51,167 bases of DNA from Microvirga puerhi (GCF_020089865.1 NZ_JAIRBM010000029.1:1-51167); one strand, 5' to 3'; shown: positions 17,900-27,402, numbered from the stretch's first letter. Notes: generated by a model from the letters alone, not told the origin. Program-made: numbers and translations.

Positions 17900-18118
17900 A
17901 TGTTGAAGCCTACCATACCGGCCTTGTGCCGCAAGGGCGGAGCTTTGCCTTCCCGCAAGCCGCCCTTCCAGAGCCGAGCGGCCTACTGCTCGGCCCCCTC
18001 CATTGACCCCACCGAGCCCCGCATCATCACCAAGCTCGCGCAACGGCACGGCCTCTCCGTGCCGCTGGCGCGCGCAGTTGCGGAGCTTGCCGGCCTTTTC
18101 CTGGAGATGAGCGAATGA
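17900..18118 (+). CDS. Small hypothetical protein
   Basis: This is a short frame of about 72 residues ending with the helix-rich segment ITKLAQRHGLSVPLARAVAELAGLFLEM. Its stop overlaps the start of the following winged-helix gene (ATGA), which supports real translation. The N-terminal half is Arg/Pro-rich and unlike a folded domain. The start is uncertain: the ATG at 17900, the TTG at 17894, or a later one. No function can be assigned. Confidence 0.45.
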   Translation: MLKPTIPALCRKGGALPSRKPPFQSRAAYCSAPSIDPTEPRIITKLAQRHGLSVPLARAVAELAGLFLEMSE

Positions 18119-18426
18119 GCGCCAACGATGTCGTTGAGCTTCACGTTTCGATTGACGGCGGCTCCGAGCGCAAGTTCGTCGGCCGCTACGCCTGGACGCT
18201 CTTCGAGCTGATCCATGCCGACGAGAAGGGCTGCACGCCTATCGAGCAGCCTGCGCCCCGTTGGAGTCACTATGTCTTCGTGCTCCGCCAGAAGGGCGTT
18301 GTTATCGAGACCATCACCGAGAAGCACGCTGGGGCGTATGCGGGCACTCATGCGCGCTACGTGCTGCACGGCACGGTCGAGATTCGCAAGGTGGTCCGCG
18401 CTGGGGAGAAGCGCCGTGCAGCGTGA
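18115..18426 (+). CDS. Small winged-helix domain protein
   Basis: The 103-residue protein resembles small winged-helix proteins that recur in alphaproteobacterial prophages and islands. Visible pattern: GRYAWTLFELIHADEKGCTPI as the first helix pair, RWSHYVFVLRQKGVVIETI as the recognition helix, and GTHARYVLHG as the wing strand. The family is known as a domain and not by function; DNA binding is inferred from the fold. It overlaps the preceding small frame by an ATGA and is followed by a clear terminator, closing the left, maintenance-like operon of the island. Confidence 0.7.
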   Translation: MSANDVVELHVSIDGGSERKFVGRYAWTLFELIHADEKGCTPIEQPAPRWSHYVFVLRQKGVVIETITEKHAGAYAGTHARYVLHGTVEIRKVVRAGEKRRAA

Positions 18427-18470
18427 CCTCTTTCTGACGGATCGCGCCTCCTAAGCGTCAGAGACAGCCG

Positions 18471-18506
18471 ATGGCCGGGGTTCGGGCTCCGGCCATTTCC
18501 CTTTTT
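18471..18506 (+). terminator. Rho-independent terminator after the winged-helix gene
   Basis: An 8-bp perfect stem (18471-18478 with 18489-18496) with a 10-base loop is followed by TTCCCTTTTT. It lies 45 bases after the stop at 18426, on the plus strand. Confidence 0.85.
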
Positions 18507-18559
18507 AATCATCAAGAAGGGCGTCCTTGATCTAATCAGGACTGCCATGAGGCATCCAG

Positions 18560-19054
18560 ATGCCGAAACGTCACAACCAAAAAGGCCGGAGCACAATAAA
18601 GGAGCGTTATGTGTCTCTGCCGTATTATATGCTGCGCACCGACGCTTGGCACTCGCTCTCGCCGGTCGCGCGGAGCGTCTATATCGAACTGGCGACCATC
18701 TATAACGGCGGCAACAATGGCTGGCTGGCGTTGTCGGCGCGAGATGCTGCTAAACGGGTTGGCTGTTCCAAAAATACGGCGGCGCGAGCCTTCATCGACT
18801 TAGAGCAGAAAGGCTTCATTCGCTGCATGCAGCAAGGGCATTTTAATCGGAAGTCGCGTCATGCTGCCGAGTATCGCCTGACAATCTATGACTGTCACCG
18901 CACTGGCGAGCGCGCATCAAAAGCCTTTACGAACTGGCATCCTCCTGACAAGGAAAAATTTATAAGCGGTGTCACTGGAGATACTGACGGTGTCACCGCA
19001 GGGTCAGTTCTGCTCTCCGCGAAAGAAAATTACCGCTCACGGTCCCTCTCATAG
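18560..19054 (+). CDS. Helix-turn-helix protein, possibly replication-related
   Basis: The 164-residue protein begins with a basic stretch and then YVSLPYYMLRTDAWHSLSP. A winged-helix region follows (WLALSARDAAKRVGCSKNTA, then AFIDLEQKGFIRCM). This arrangement is common in small proteins of alphaproteobacterial plasmids and islands and resembles the winged helix of RepA-type replication initiators, but it is too short for a full initiator. DNA binding is likely and the precise role unknown. It starts 54 bases after the preceding terminator, so it has its own promoter. Confidence 0.65.
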   Translation: MPKRHNQKGRSTIKERYVSLPYYMLRTDAWHSLSPVARSVYIELATIYNGGNNGWLALSARDAAKRVGCSKNTAARAFIDLEQKGFIRCMQQGHFNRKSRHAAEYRLTIYDCHRTGERASKAFTNWHPPDKEKFISGVTGDTDGVTAGSVLLSAKENYRSRSLS

Positions 19055-19472
19055 GACCGTGATGCGTGCTCCGATGCCTCTCACGGTGTCACCACAGGTA
19101 CACATATAATCTACCATGTGAGGGTGATGCCTGGAGAGCTGTTCGCGCCACTTGGTGCGTTAGTTCTGCGCCGCTCATTTCGACGTATGAGGAATGCTAT
19201 CTGTGGGTGCCTTTGATCCGCCATAGCGCTGTTTGCCGAAAAATCCTGACAGTCGGGAAACAACTGACAAGTTCAATCTGTCTGAATCAAGTTTGAGCGT
19301 GTTTGCGGCAGGGGGGTCGCTCGCTCTTCACAAGGCAGAGACGCAGGCATACATGACTTTGCCCGGACTCATAATGTAGCCCAAAAGCTCTTGGCGAGGG
19401 TTAAGAAGGCGCATCGCTGAGAAACGCCTGCTGATGGACGCAGCTTCCAGACAAGCAAAGTCGAATACGAAA
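19055..19472. other. Gap between helix-turn-helix gene and AlbA_2-STAND gene
   Basis: About 420 bases hold no credible gene. Short frames present are Cys- or Ser-rich and lack ribosome-binding sites. The two flanking genes converge here, so the stretch would hold their 3' ends; I see no clear terminator. Confidence 0.5.
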
Positions 19473-22019
19473 TTAGACCCTGTTTGCAAGTTTGGTACGA
19501 AGCTTTTCAACTACGTGACTAATGCGCTTTCCTGCGGAACTGTCCTGCCATAGGCTGTTTGTTTCAATTCCTCGAAACCCATTATCGAGTCGGCCACGAA
19601 GTCTGTTCAGATCTGCCTTGTTGCCTCGCGTTTCTCCGATAAACCCAAGCGCTCGTCCGAGTGGCCCTTCCAAGGGGTCTAGTACAATGTTGCGCTCATT
19701 TTGAAGCTCTTGCAAAAGTTGAAAGAAGTCTTCTGTTACGCTTGGTAATGTGAGCATATCAAAAAGAACATAAGCGGTGTTTCTGCTATACTCCTCGAAC
19801 TTCTCAAGCCTAATCGACTCTGATCTCGTAGCTTGATATAGACAGGATAAATGCCCTTTTAGGGCGGCCCTGAGGTGCTCGACAGCTTTCCCTGGGTCAG
19901 AGAAGCGCATATCTCGACCCGCGACAAACTGAACGATTGCTCTTTTCGATAGAAACTCGATCTTCTCAGCGTCGCTATATCTTCTGCCGCTTTGTACAAA
20001 GTTCGCAATCTTAATACATTCAGCTGTTCCGAACCCAGAATGGCGTTCTGCATTAAACCAACTTCGAAGATGGTGGATCTCAGGCTCGCTTTTCATAAGA
20101 AACGCATTGTTGAAAAAACGCCGCGCGTCATCAAGCTTTGGTGGAACTTGCTTCGCTGCGACATAGCCTTGTAACGAGAGAAATCTTGGATCTTCTGAAA
20201 TTTTTGGCGACAGATTTCTATCTGATGCGAGCTTCCATGCTTCGCTTGTGGCCGCCGGTTCGCGTTGTTTATGACTACGTTCGATGAGGCCTTCGATTTT
20301 GTCGCGGAGTCGGGTTAGAAGAGGATTCTCTGGATAAATGCTCTTTTTATATTTCTCCACTCGCTCACGTATGGCTGCGTAGTGATCGAGCTTCTTAGAC
20401 TCCTCTGCGACAAATGCGCGAGTCAGATTGCCAACCTCATAAGTGGTTTCGGAACCAACTTCGTTAAGGCGGAGAAACATCTCACGGATATCTGCAATCG
20501 CATCAGTTATGCGACTTTCATCATATCGAGTTAGTGCAGCTAGGTCGGCAAAGCTCAAAGGTTCTCCATATAGAGATAAAATTGCGAGCACATAGCGTCC
20601 ATAGTTGTCCGCTGGTAAAGCATCCCATTCTCGTTGAAATACATACCGCCGAACGTCGTCGCCACTTGATTCCTCAAATAGCTGAATAGCTCTGTCATAA
20701 TTCCCGGAGTTGCGCCTTAAGGCTATTATGCTCTCTATGACTAGCGGCCGTTGCTCTGAAACGATTGCGAGCTTGTTATCTCTAAACACTGGATCTGGCT
20801 CATTTACCCGGAACTGCGCGCAGCAAACAGTAACGAACTCTTCGAATTCACCTCTACGAGAAAGTCCGGGAACCTCAATAGCATTCGCGAGTGAGTGCGA
20901 GGGCGCATTCCTCAAGGTATAGAGGATCTTTGATTTCCGCTTCGCTCTCCAGAGCACTCCGTATAAGAAATCAAAACCAGCTTCCTGCCCCTTGGTCGTT
21001 AATGTGTCGATGTCATCGATAACGACGAAATTTGATGCCGTATCAAAAAATGATCTGATCTCTTCCTTGAGTTCGTTGAGTGAAAGTTCACTCAGGTCGG
21101 CTGAGGTCCAATTTCCCAGCGAAAGAATTGCTTGGTACAGTTCCCGGTCGGTGCTGAAGTCAAGTCCTACAAAGTCGCTTTGCGTCCCGGTAACAGTATT
21201 GAGCGTCTTTTGTTTTGAGCTAACAAAAATCACGTTGTCGAGAGCTTCGCCATCACTGATGACAAAACCTGCTCCATTAGACTTCAAAACCTTGGCGATT
21301 TGATAAGCTATTGTGGTCTTTCCTGAGCCACCCTTTCCATACAAGAAGGTCCGTGGCTCATCCGAGTGCTTTAGCCATCCGAATATTCGGTCAATTGTGT
21401 CTAGCCGTCCTACAAATTTCTTGACAGTTGCAGAGCTGGGAGGAAGGAGGCCGCCAAGAGTTAAATCACTTTCAAGATTGTCTTGGGTCGGATCGCTGCG
21501 GCAATAAAGCAGGGGAACGTGCTTGGGTTCTGCAATGATTACTTCATGACCTTGTCTGACCCAGATAGTACGTGCCTTATATGGGCCAATGTCTTTCTTA
21601 AATCGGGTCGGAAGTGTGGAAGATTTCAGAGGGTGCACGAGAAGCACATCGACCGCCGTCGGAGTTCCGGTTTCGTACCGACGCAGCGAGATAGTTACCT
21701 GTTCCGTGAGTAGTTGATCGAGCGCCTTCTGAAGCCGGTCAACATTAGGAATAACTTTGTTATGCCCAGGCAATCTCGTTCCATCGTGAACCCCAAAGAT
21801 GATCATTCCACCGCCAGAGTTTGCGAAGGCACATATGAGCCGTGCGATGCCACCAAAATAGTTATCTGAGTATGAAAAGGGCCACTCGTGCTTAAAGTCC
21901 CAGTATTGTCCTTCTTGCGAGGTAAAACGATTTTCATCTTCAAGGAGGAAGCCAATCGCGTTGGCTTTGTCATCGGGCAGGTCGCCAGACTCAATGACGG
22001 ATCTAATATCTGCAATCAT
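19473..22019 (-). CDS. AlbA_2/Schlafen-like domain fused to STAND NTPase, putative defence protein
   Basis: From the ATG at 22019 the protein has 848 residues. Residues about 36-165 form an AlbA_2 (Schlafen-type) domain, seen in the pattern YWDFKHEWPF, AFANSGGGMIIFGVHDG and IWVRQGHEV. Next is a P-loop NTPase of STAND type: Walker A GKGGSGKTT (228-236), Walker B FVVIDDID (331-338) and a sensor-like ILYTLRN. A winged helix (LSLYGEPLSFADLAALT) and a long helical, TPR-like C terminus follow. Known STAND defence proteins (Avs type) use the C terminus to sense phage protein and the N-terminal domain as effector; that role is inferred. A GGGGGAT site supports the start at 22019; the frame is open to 22133. 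It may be nuclease- or RNA-directed through the Schlafen-like domain. Confidence 0.82.
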   Translation of the reverse strand: MIADIRSVIESGDLPDDKANAIGFLLEDENRFTSQEGQYWDFKHEWPFSYSDNYFGGIARLICAFANSGGGMIIFGVHDGTRLPGHNKVIPNVDRLQKALDQLLTEQVTISLRRYETGTPTAVDVLLVHPLKSSTLPTRFKKDIGPYKARTIWVRQGHEVIIAEPKHVPLLYCRSDPTQDNLESDLTLGGLLPPSSATVKKFVGRLDTIDRIFGWLKHSDEPRTFLYGKGGSGKTTIAYQIAKVLKSNGAGFVISDGEALDNVIFVSSKQKTLNTVTGTQSDFVGLDFSTDRELYQAILSLGNWTSADLSELSLNELKEEIRSFFDTASNFVVIDDIDTLTTKGQEAGFDFLYGVLWRAKRKSKILYTLRNAPSHSLANAIEVPGLSRRGEFEEFVTVCCAQFRVNEPDPVFRDNKLAIVSEQRPLVIESIIALRRNSGNYDRAIQLFEESSGDDVRRYVFQREWDALPADNYGRYVLAILSLYGEPLSFADLAALTRYDESRITDAIADIREMFLRLNEVGSETTYEVGNLTRAFVAEESKKLDHYAAIRERVEKYKKSIYPENPLLTRLRDKIEGLIERSHKQREPAATSEAWKLASDRNLSPKISEDPRFLSLQGYVAAKQVPPKLDDARRFFNNAFLMKSEPEIHHLRSWFNAERHSGFGTAECIKIANFVQSGRRYSDAEKIEFLSKRAIVQFVAGRDMRFSDPGKAVEHLRAALKGHLSCLYQATRSESIRLEKFEEYSRNTAYVLFDMLTLPSVTEDFFQLLQELQNERNIVLDPLEGPLGRALGFIGETRGNKADLNRLRGRLDNGFRGIETNSLWQDSSAGKRISHVVEKLRTKLANRV

Positions 22020-22133
22020 TTGCACATCCCCCAGCCACAGCCCAGAGATGAATAAATGCCGAATCAGGCTATGATTGTCTAGATAAAGACTTTGCAGATT
22101 CAGTACTTGAAAGCGGCCTCCTGGAAATGCCAA

Positions 22134-23820
22134 CAGATCCTGGGACTACTAGAAGATTGCAATCCCCACGGTCGGTTTGCGCGCTAGCAGTTTGGTACTG
22201 AGCGGTCCGATGGTTGGCGACATAGGCCGACCGACTATGTCGAGCAGGCTGGTCTCAGAACTCTCCTCGGGGAGATGGCCGAGTTCGATAATTTGGACAC
22301 GCGCAAGGTGGTAGGCACTCAGGGGATCTAAACAGTCGGATTGTTTCCGCTATAACGTGTCGATTTGCTCGCCCGACATGAATCCGTTCGAGCGGTCGCT
22401 CGCCAGCTCGAAGCATTGATGCGCAAAAAGGAGCTGTTCGCACAAAGAAGACGTTCCAGAGTACCATTGGAGGGTCTTTCGATTGCGGCGGTATTTCAGG
22501 CCTCCATGCATAGAAAGCCAGCTGAGCAGAGATATGCCTCCGGCAGGCTCCGGAGCGAAAGCGATTGTCCGGTAACAACTAGCGTGATTGTCGCCTTTTT
22601 GGCGTTGAAAAAACTCCGAGTGGCCTTTCCTCCACTCTTAGACGGCGGATTTCCCTCGCACGCGCGTACTGGTCGCAAAATTCCTCCTCGACAGCTCACG
22701 TTCCGAGAGCGCGCAAAGGCACTTGACTGCCTCTGAAGATTCGCTGCTCTCTCACAACGGCGGCCGACGGTACGGCTGTAGAGGCGCTCGGCGACATTGG
22801 CATCGGCGAGCACCTTCCCCTTTTTATGGCCTCCGAAAATTCGGTTAGTCCTTGTTTCCCTCTCAGAAGGCGGGTCTCCCGCGCCCGCGCGTACTGGTCC
22901 CGAAACTCTTCGTCCTTGACCAGCTCACGGTGCATGGCCCCGAGGGCGCGTGAATGCTTCGGATAATCCTTAGCTGGACTTGCGAGCGGATTGTGAGGGC
23001 TGATCAAGCTGCGCAGTAAGCAAAGGGAAGGCCTGTAGCGATCAGCCCGACGGCTTCGCCCCACGTCAAAGGTGGCAGCTCGTGGCGGAGCGACACAAGC
23101 GCGAAGGCCAGCCTGATTTTCGCAATCCACTATATTACCTCTTCCATCCCTGACTTCAGGCAGTCGATCAGGAGGCTAATTCAGAGATATATGTTACACT
23201 CAGGGGGCTCCAATCTTGCCTGAGCGAGACTGAACCTTCAGTGCCCAGATGAGGCGCTTCTTTTTGACTCGGTTTCTGTGACTAGGCGATCCTTGGCCGC
23301 TCGTCCCATGTCGCTTGCGAACCGTCGCCCCGCATGAGCATCAGCCTCACTTCAATCGGCACACCAGACTCACAGAAGGCGCTGTGAGCGGCATTTCGGT
23401 TCCTTGAGGTAGGGAGGCGCCGGCGGGCACAATGTTGGCCGTGGTGAGCTCCAGAACGAGAGCGATTAAGCGCTACTCTCGCGGACAGCGGTGATGCTGA
23501 CGGGAGTCGGGTCAAGGTGTGGCTCAAGGTGTGGCCCGGACCATCTGGGCGATGACACAGGCTCGTGGAAGAGGAAGGGATCGCTATCGCTCTTGTCCAC
23601 CCAACACGCCGCTGAGGGTCCAACTAACTCATCGATATGTTTTCCCGCCATCGCAGCTCCTGAGGCTGTGCCTCCTCGGTAGCTCTCGTTCCAAAGTGCG
23701 GCTCCAGCTCAACTTATTCGCTAATCGGTTCGACACCGCACCTGTGGATATCATTGCTTAGCCCGTCGCACAGGGCAACGGAGGACATATATTCTGATAT
23801 CTGGGACATTAGTCTGACGC
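22134..23820. other. Gene-poor stretch between the two STAND genes
   Basis: About 1.7 kb lie upstream of both STAND genes, which are divergent here. Short frames on both strands are low-complexity, Arg/Ser/Pro-rich and overlap one another. Apart from two decayed phage-like copies (22587-22970) I see no gene. Promoters for the two STAND genes should lie at its two ends. A short direct repeat, CAAGGTGTGGC twice in tandem, lies at about 23513-23536. Confidence 0.5.
22587..22970 (-). pseudogene. Two decayed tandem copies of a terminase-small-subunit-like fragment
   Basis: Two related segments, about 22587-22735 and 22812-22970, lie 225 bases apart. On the minus strand the right copy reads LVKDEEFRDQYARARETR and the left reads VEEEFCDQYARAREIRRLR. 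This motif resembles small terminase subunits of phages (DEEFRDQYARARE). Neither copy has an intact frame around it. They look like remnants of an older phage-derived gene that was duplicated. Confidence 0.6.
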
Positions 23821-26118
23821 ATGAACTACGATTTCACCAGCCTATCTCCTGCCGACTTTGAGGATATCGTCCGTGAGCTCATCGGGCGCGAAATCGGCAT
23901 CCGGTTTGAAGCATTCGCCGCTGGTCCAGACGGCGGAATCGATGGCCGTCACGCTCGCGGCGAAAAGACGACTATCATCCAGGCCAAGCACCTCGTCGGT
24001 TCTCCCTTCTCCACACTCAAGTCTGCAATGAAGCGAGAAAGAAAGGCAATCGACCAGTTGACGCCCGCTCGCTACATTCTCGCGACTTCTCGTCGGCTTA
24101 CGCCTCCGAACAAGAGAGTGCTTGCGGCGTTGATCGGCCCATCGCTTAAGGCCGAGGACGATATTTTCGGCCCTGGAGACCTCAATGCCCTCCTTCGAAA
24201 CTATCCGGAGATCGAGCGCGCCCACTTCAAGCTGTGGCTCTCCAGTTCAACAGTTCTCGATAGGCTTGTTCACGCGGCGGCCCACACTTTCAATTCCATC
24301 ACCCGTGAGGAAATCGAGGCCAAGGTGGGCGTCTATGCCCATAACCCGAGCTTCACAGAGTCTAGGTCCATTCTGGAGAAACAGCACGTCCTCATCATAT
24401 CCGGGCCACCAGGGGTCGGAAAAACGACCCTGGCTGAGATGCTCTCCTTCGCCTACATCAGTGACAAATGGGAGCTCGTCGCTATCCGAAGCCTCGATGA
24501 TGGCTTTGCTGCCATTATCGATACCAAGAAGCAGGTATTCCTGTTTGATGATTTTCTAGGCAAGATTGCCTTGGACGCGGGCGCACTAGCCGCCAAGGAT
24601 TCGGACCTTGCCCGGTTCATGAAGCGTGTCCGAAATTCTCCGAACGCGCGGTTCATCCTGACGACACGAGCTTACATTTTCGAAGAGGCTCGTCGCGTTT
24701 CGGAGCATCTGGCGGATCAGCGCATCGACATTAGTAAGTATGTGCTCGACCTTGGTGTCTATACGAGACGCATCCGCGCCCGCATTCTCTACAATCACTT
24801 ACTAGTAGCGCGCACGCCGCCGCCTTACATCCGAACGCTCATTCAGAGCGGAAAGTTGCCATCGATTGTCGATCATAGGAATTACAATCCCCGAGTGGTC
24901 GAGTGGATGACGGAAACAATCCACTTATCCGAAATCGCTCCTGAACAGTACCCAGACGCCTTCCTGGCCGCGCTCGCCAATCCGCAGCGGCTCTGGGATA
25001 CCGCTTATAGGACGCACATTCCGGAGAAATGTCGCCACCTCCTTGTGGCGATGTTTTTTTGCTCGCAATATGGCGTTGAAATCACCGAGCTCCAAAAGGT
25101 CTTTGAAGCGCTTCATCAGCATTTTTGTAAAAAGTATGGAAATGTTCGTGATCCAAAGGATTTCGAAGAAGCTGTCCGGATACTCGAAGGCAGCTTCATT
25201 GCAATCCGCGATACATCAGTCAACTACATCAACCCGTCTTTCCGTGACTATATGGACGGCTACGTCGCTGACTACAATCTACTATGCGATTGCGCTAACG
25301 CTGCACAGACAATCAGCTGGGCGAAGGCTGTATGGATCAAGGCGGGGAGCCTGGCGATTGATCCGGAGCAGAAGCGAGAACTCGCGCTGCTCTTCAAGAG
25401 CATTGCATCCCGCTTCGGTCAGTTACCCACGTGGAAGCGCGCTAAATCGAATGACGATTCATACCAAGTGGCGGATACATCAAATGGTGATCGCATCGAA
25501 CTGTTGCTTGAGTGGTGGGACGCTAGCGGGGACGGTTGGTTTACCGAACGCGCGCTTGAGATAGCAAAGAACCCACTCGATATTGGTACACGACAGTTGT
25601 TTAGCTCTTGGCGAGATAGCGAAAAGCTAGTCGAGTTGATCGGCAGGCTGAGGGCGGAGTGGTATTATGAAAACTTCCCGCTGCGTGAGGCGCTTATAGA
25701 AACCCTTGAGGACGGCCTTTGTCTGATGGTCAACAATAGCATGTCTTCCGATGACCTTAGTACGCTCTCGGACGCTATTGAAGACTCGCCCGACACATTG
25801 AGTTCCGAAGTTTTGGACGCGGTAAGAAACGCAATCCGCGAGGAGTTTGAGTATGTAAGCTCGGTCGTAGAGAATATCGACTCGGAGTCGACTCTTGGTG
25901 ATTACATCAGCATATTACAAAAGTTAGGGCCAAGGGCAGGCATCGGTGCCACTCAGTTGAAAAGCGCGGTGTCTGTCGTCGAAGAGCGTATGGCCGAACT
26001 GCAGGAAGAAACCTCTGTGGCAGAAGCGCCTGTCCTAACCGGCCCAAAAAAAGAGCCAGACCAGTTCGATGACGCTGATTTGTGCAACCTTTTTCAGCCA
26101 CTGCTAGAGCGTGGTTGA
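23821..26118 (+). CDS. PD-(D/E)xK nuclease fused to nSTAND3-type NTPase, putative defence protein
   Basis: The 765-residue protein starts MNYDFTSLSPADFEDIVREL, the usual start of Mrr-like restriction-endonuclease domains. Candidate catalytic residues are E14, D41 (in GPDGGID) and K56 (in IIQAKH). An nSTAND3-type P-loop NTPase follows: Walker A GPPGVGKTT (195-203) and Walker B VFLFDDFLGK (239-248), with a sensor-like RFILTTRAYIFEEA. The C-terminal half is helical and probably the sensing part. The architecture fits STAND defence proteins, in which target recognition triggers oligomerisation and the nuclease degrades DNA. Activity against phage is inferred. It is transcribed away from the AlbA_2-STAND gene, with a 1.7-kb gene-poor stretch between. 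The ribosome-binding site before 23821 is weak. Confidence 0.85.
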   Translation: MNYDFTSLSPADFEDIVRELIGREIGIRFEAFAAGPDGGIDGRHARGEKTTIIQAKHLVGSPFSTLKSAMKRERKAIDQLTPARYILATSRRLTPPNKRVLAALIGPSLKAEDDIFGPGDLNALLRNYPEIERAHFKLWLSSSTVLDRLVHAAAHTFNSITREEIEAKVGVYAHNPSFTESRSILEKQHVLIISGPPGVGKTTLAEMLSFAYISDKWELVAIRSLDDGFAAIIDTKKQVFLFDDFLGKIALDAGALAAKDSDLARFMKRVRNSPNARFILTTRAYIFEEARRVSEHLADQRIDISKYVLDLGVYTRRIRARILYNHLLVARTPPPYIRTLIQSGKLPSIVDHRNYNPRVVEWMTETIHLSEIAPEQYPDAFLAALANPQRLWDTAYRTHIPEKCRHLLVAMFFCSQYGVEITELQKVFEALHQHFCKKYGNVRDPKDFEEAVRILEGSFIAIRDTSVNYINPSFRDYMDGYVADYNLLCDCANAAQTISWAKAVWIKAGSLAIDPEQKRELALLFKSIASRFGQLPTWKRAKSNDDSYQVADTSNGDRIELLLEWWDASGDGWFTERALEIAKNPLDIGTRQLFSSWRDSEKLVELIGRLRAEWYYENFPLREALIETLEDGLCLMVNNSMSSDDLSTLSDAIEDSPDTLSSEVLDAVRNAIREEFEYVSSVVENIDSESTLGDYISILQKLGPRAGIGATQLKSAVSVVEERMAELQEETSVAEAPVLTGPKKEPDQFDDADLCNLFQPLLERG

Positions 26119-26291
26119 TCCCTGCGGTCGCGAACAACTCGCCTAAGCACTCCGGAACTCGGGGCAAAAAGTGGTGGTGCTACTAGGTTAGCTGGATCTC
26201 CTAGATGGTGTGGTGGCTCGGCCGAAGGTGCTGACGCCATAGCTAAAGGCCAGAATCTGTACCCGCATCTTGAGCAGCAACGGTCAGGTCA

Positions 26292-26570
26292 ATGGTGAAA
26301 AGCGAGAATATGTCTGACCGCTCTACGATCTACGGGGCTCAGGCTAGTGATGCCGATCCTGAGTTTTGGGGCCAATACGCGCGCAAAAAGCATCGAGCTT
26401 ATGTTCATGGAGTGGAAATTACTGACAATGCCCGTAACGGTTTGATGACGCGGTATAATTCTGGCAGGGCAATCATCGGCTGGAAGGTCTATTTCGATCA
26501 CATTCAACACTCAAAGACCGGACTTGACACGCATATTTGGATCCTAGCGAAGCGCGCACCGAGGAAATAG
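26292..26570 (+). CDS. Small hypothetical protein after the nuclease-STAND gene
   Basis: This is an unrecognised frame of 92 residues; an internal ATG at 26310 (MSDRSTIYG) is an equally good start. The composition is that of a small soluble protein (YARKKHRAYVHGVEITDNAR, then GWKVYFDHI). There is no signal peptide or membrane segment. It lies 170 bases after the nuclease-STAND gene on the same strand, so co-transcription is possible. It could be an accessory factor or an unrelated small gene. Confidence 0.45.
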   Translation: MVKSENMSDRSTIYGAQASDADPEFWGQYARKKHRAYVHGVEITDNARNGLMTRYNSGRAIIGWKVYFDHIQHSKTGLDTHIWILAKRAPRK

Positions 26571-26940
26571 GGCAGCCGAATTCGACAGAGCATCGGCGTG
26601 TATGGCGAAGATCCTGACCTTGTTTTCAACGTACGATCCTTGCAGTCCTAGCAGATGCTTAGCAATCAGCCACCTGTGGCCTACGCGCTTGTCCAAAAGA
26701 GAAGCACGGGTGAGAGCCCGCGTATCAGTTTGACGATTTTGCGGTAGGGTTTCGACAGGTCTCGGGATGAATCTCGTTGCACGAGTGCAACATTTCGCGG
26801 CTATCAGACACCGCTTACATTGTGCGGACTTAGGGCGCTCGGGCCAACGCTGTGGATAGTGTGGATTGACGTTAAAGTCGGCCGCAAGTCCTACGGCAGT
26901 TGTGCATTCTTCCATGAGTGAAGAATCAAGGAAGCGCGGG
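26571..26940. other. Gap without a gene
   Basis: About 370 bases between two small frames. I see no gene, terminator or repeat that I can support. The antisense frame across it (26544-26915) is Arg/Thr-rich with no ribosome-binding site. Confidence 0.4.
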
Positions 26941-27258
26941 ATGACGATGATTTCTGAAGAGCAAATTCGGCTGGTTTCGATTGAGCCGAAGAAGATTGGA
27001 GGAATTACTCTTCATTCTACAAAGACTGTGACGCTCGCCGTGTTCCAACGTGATGCAAAGTTATCAGAGAAGGAGTTTCTTACGGTCGCTCTGACATATG
27101 ACAGCGCCTATCGGGATGAAGAGCTGGTTAGAGTTGCGAGAGCTGATTTTCATAACCTGTGCCGGGATTTGGCAGACGCAACAGCATCGTGGGCAATATC
27201 AGAGGACGAGCGCGCTCGGTGTCAAGCATTCCCCACAACAGACACTCTGCCATTCTGA
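26941..27258 (+). CDS. Small hypothetical protein
   Basis: The protein of about 105 residues is not recognised. It has alternating strand-like segments (IRLVSIEPKKIGGITLHS, then TVTLAVFQRD) and a helical middle (DEELVRVARADFHNLCRDL). The start at 26941 is chosen because AAGGAAG lies six bases upstream; the frame is open further to 26866. It is convergent with the two-gene membrane module. No membrane segments are seen. Confidence 0.5.
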   Translation: MTMISEEQIRLVSIEPKKIGGITLHSTKTVTLAVFQRDAKLSEKEFLTVALTYDSAYRDEELVRVARADFHNLCRDLADATASWAISEDERARCQAFPTTDTLPF

Positions 27259-27402
27259 CATTGGTTGCTCATATTGAGTAAGTTTGGCTGGCTGCGTCTT
27301 TCCAGTCTCGACTCTTGACTGCTTCAGCAGGCAACCTATCCCATCCAATTAGGGACGCACCCAACGCTCAAATTTTCGCCGGTCACAAGAGGCAGGACAT
27401 AT

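Noticed and set aside
22019..22133. Start of the AlbA_2-STAND protein at 22133
   Set aside because: The 38 extra residues are not family-like and have no ribosome-binding site; a GGGGGAT site precedes the ATG at 22019.
22255..23130. Several overlapping frames of 100-145 residues as genes
   Set aside because: They have low-complexity composition, overlap on both strands and no ribosome-binding sites. Only the terminase-like remnants in them are recognisable.
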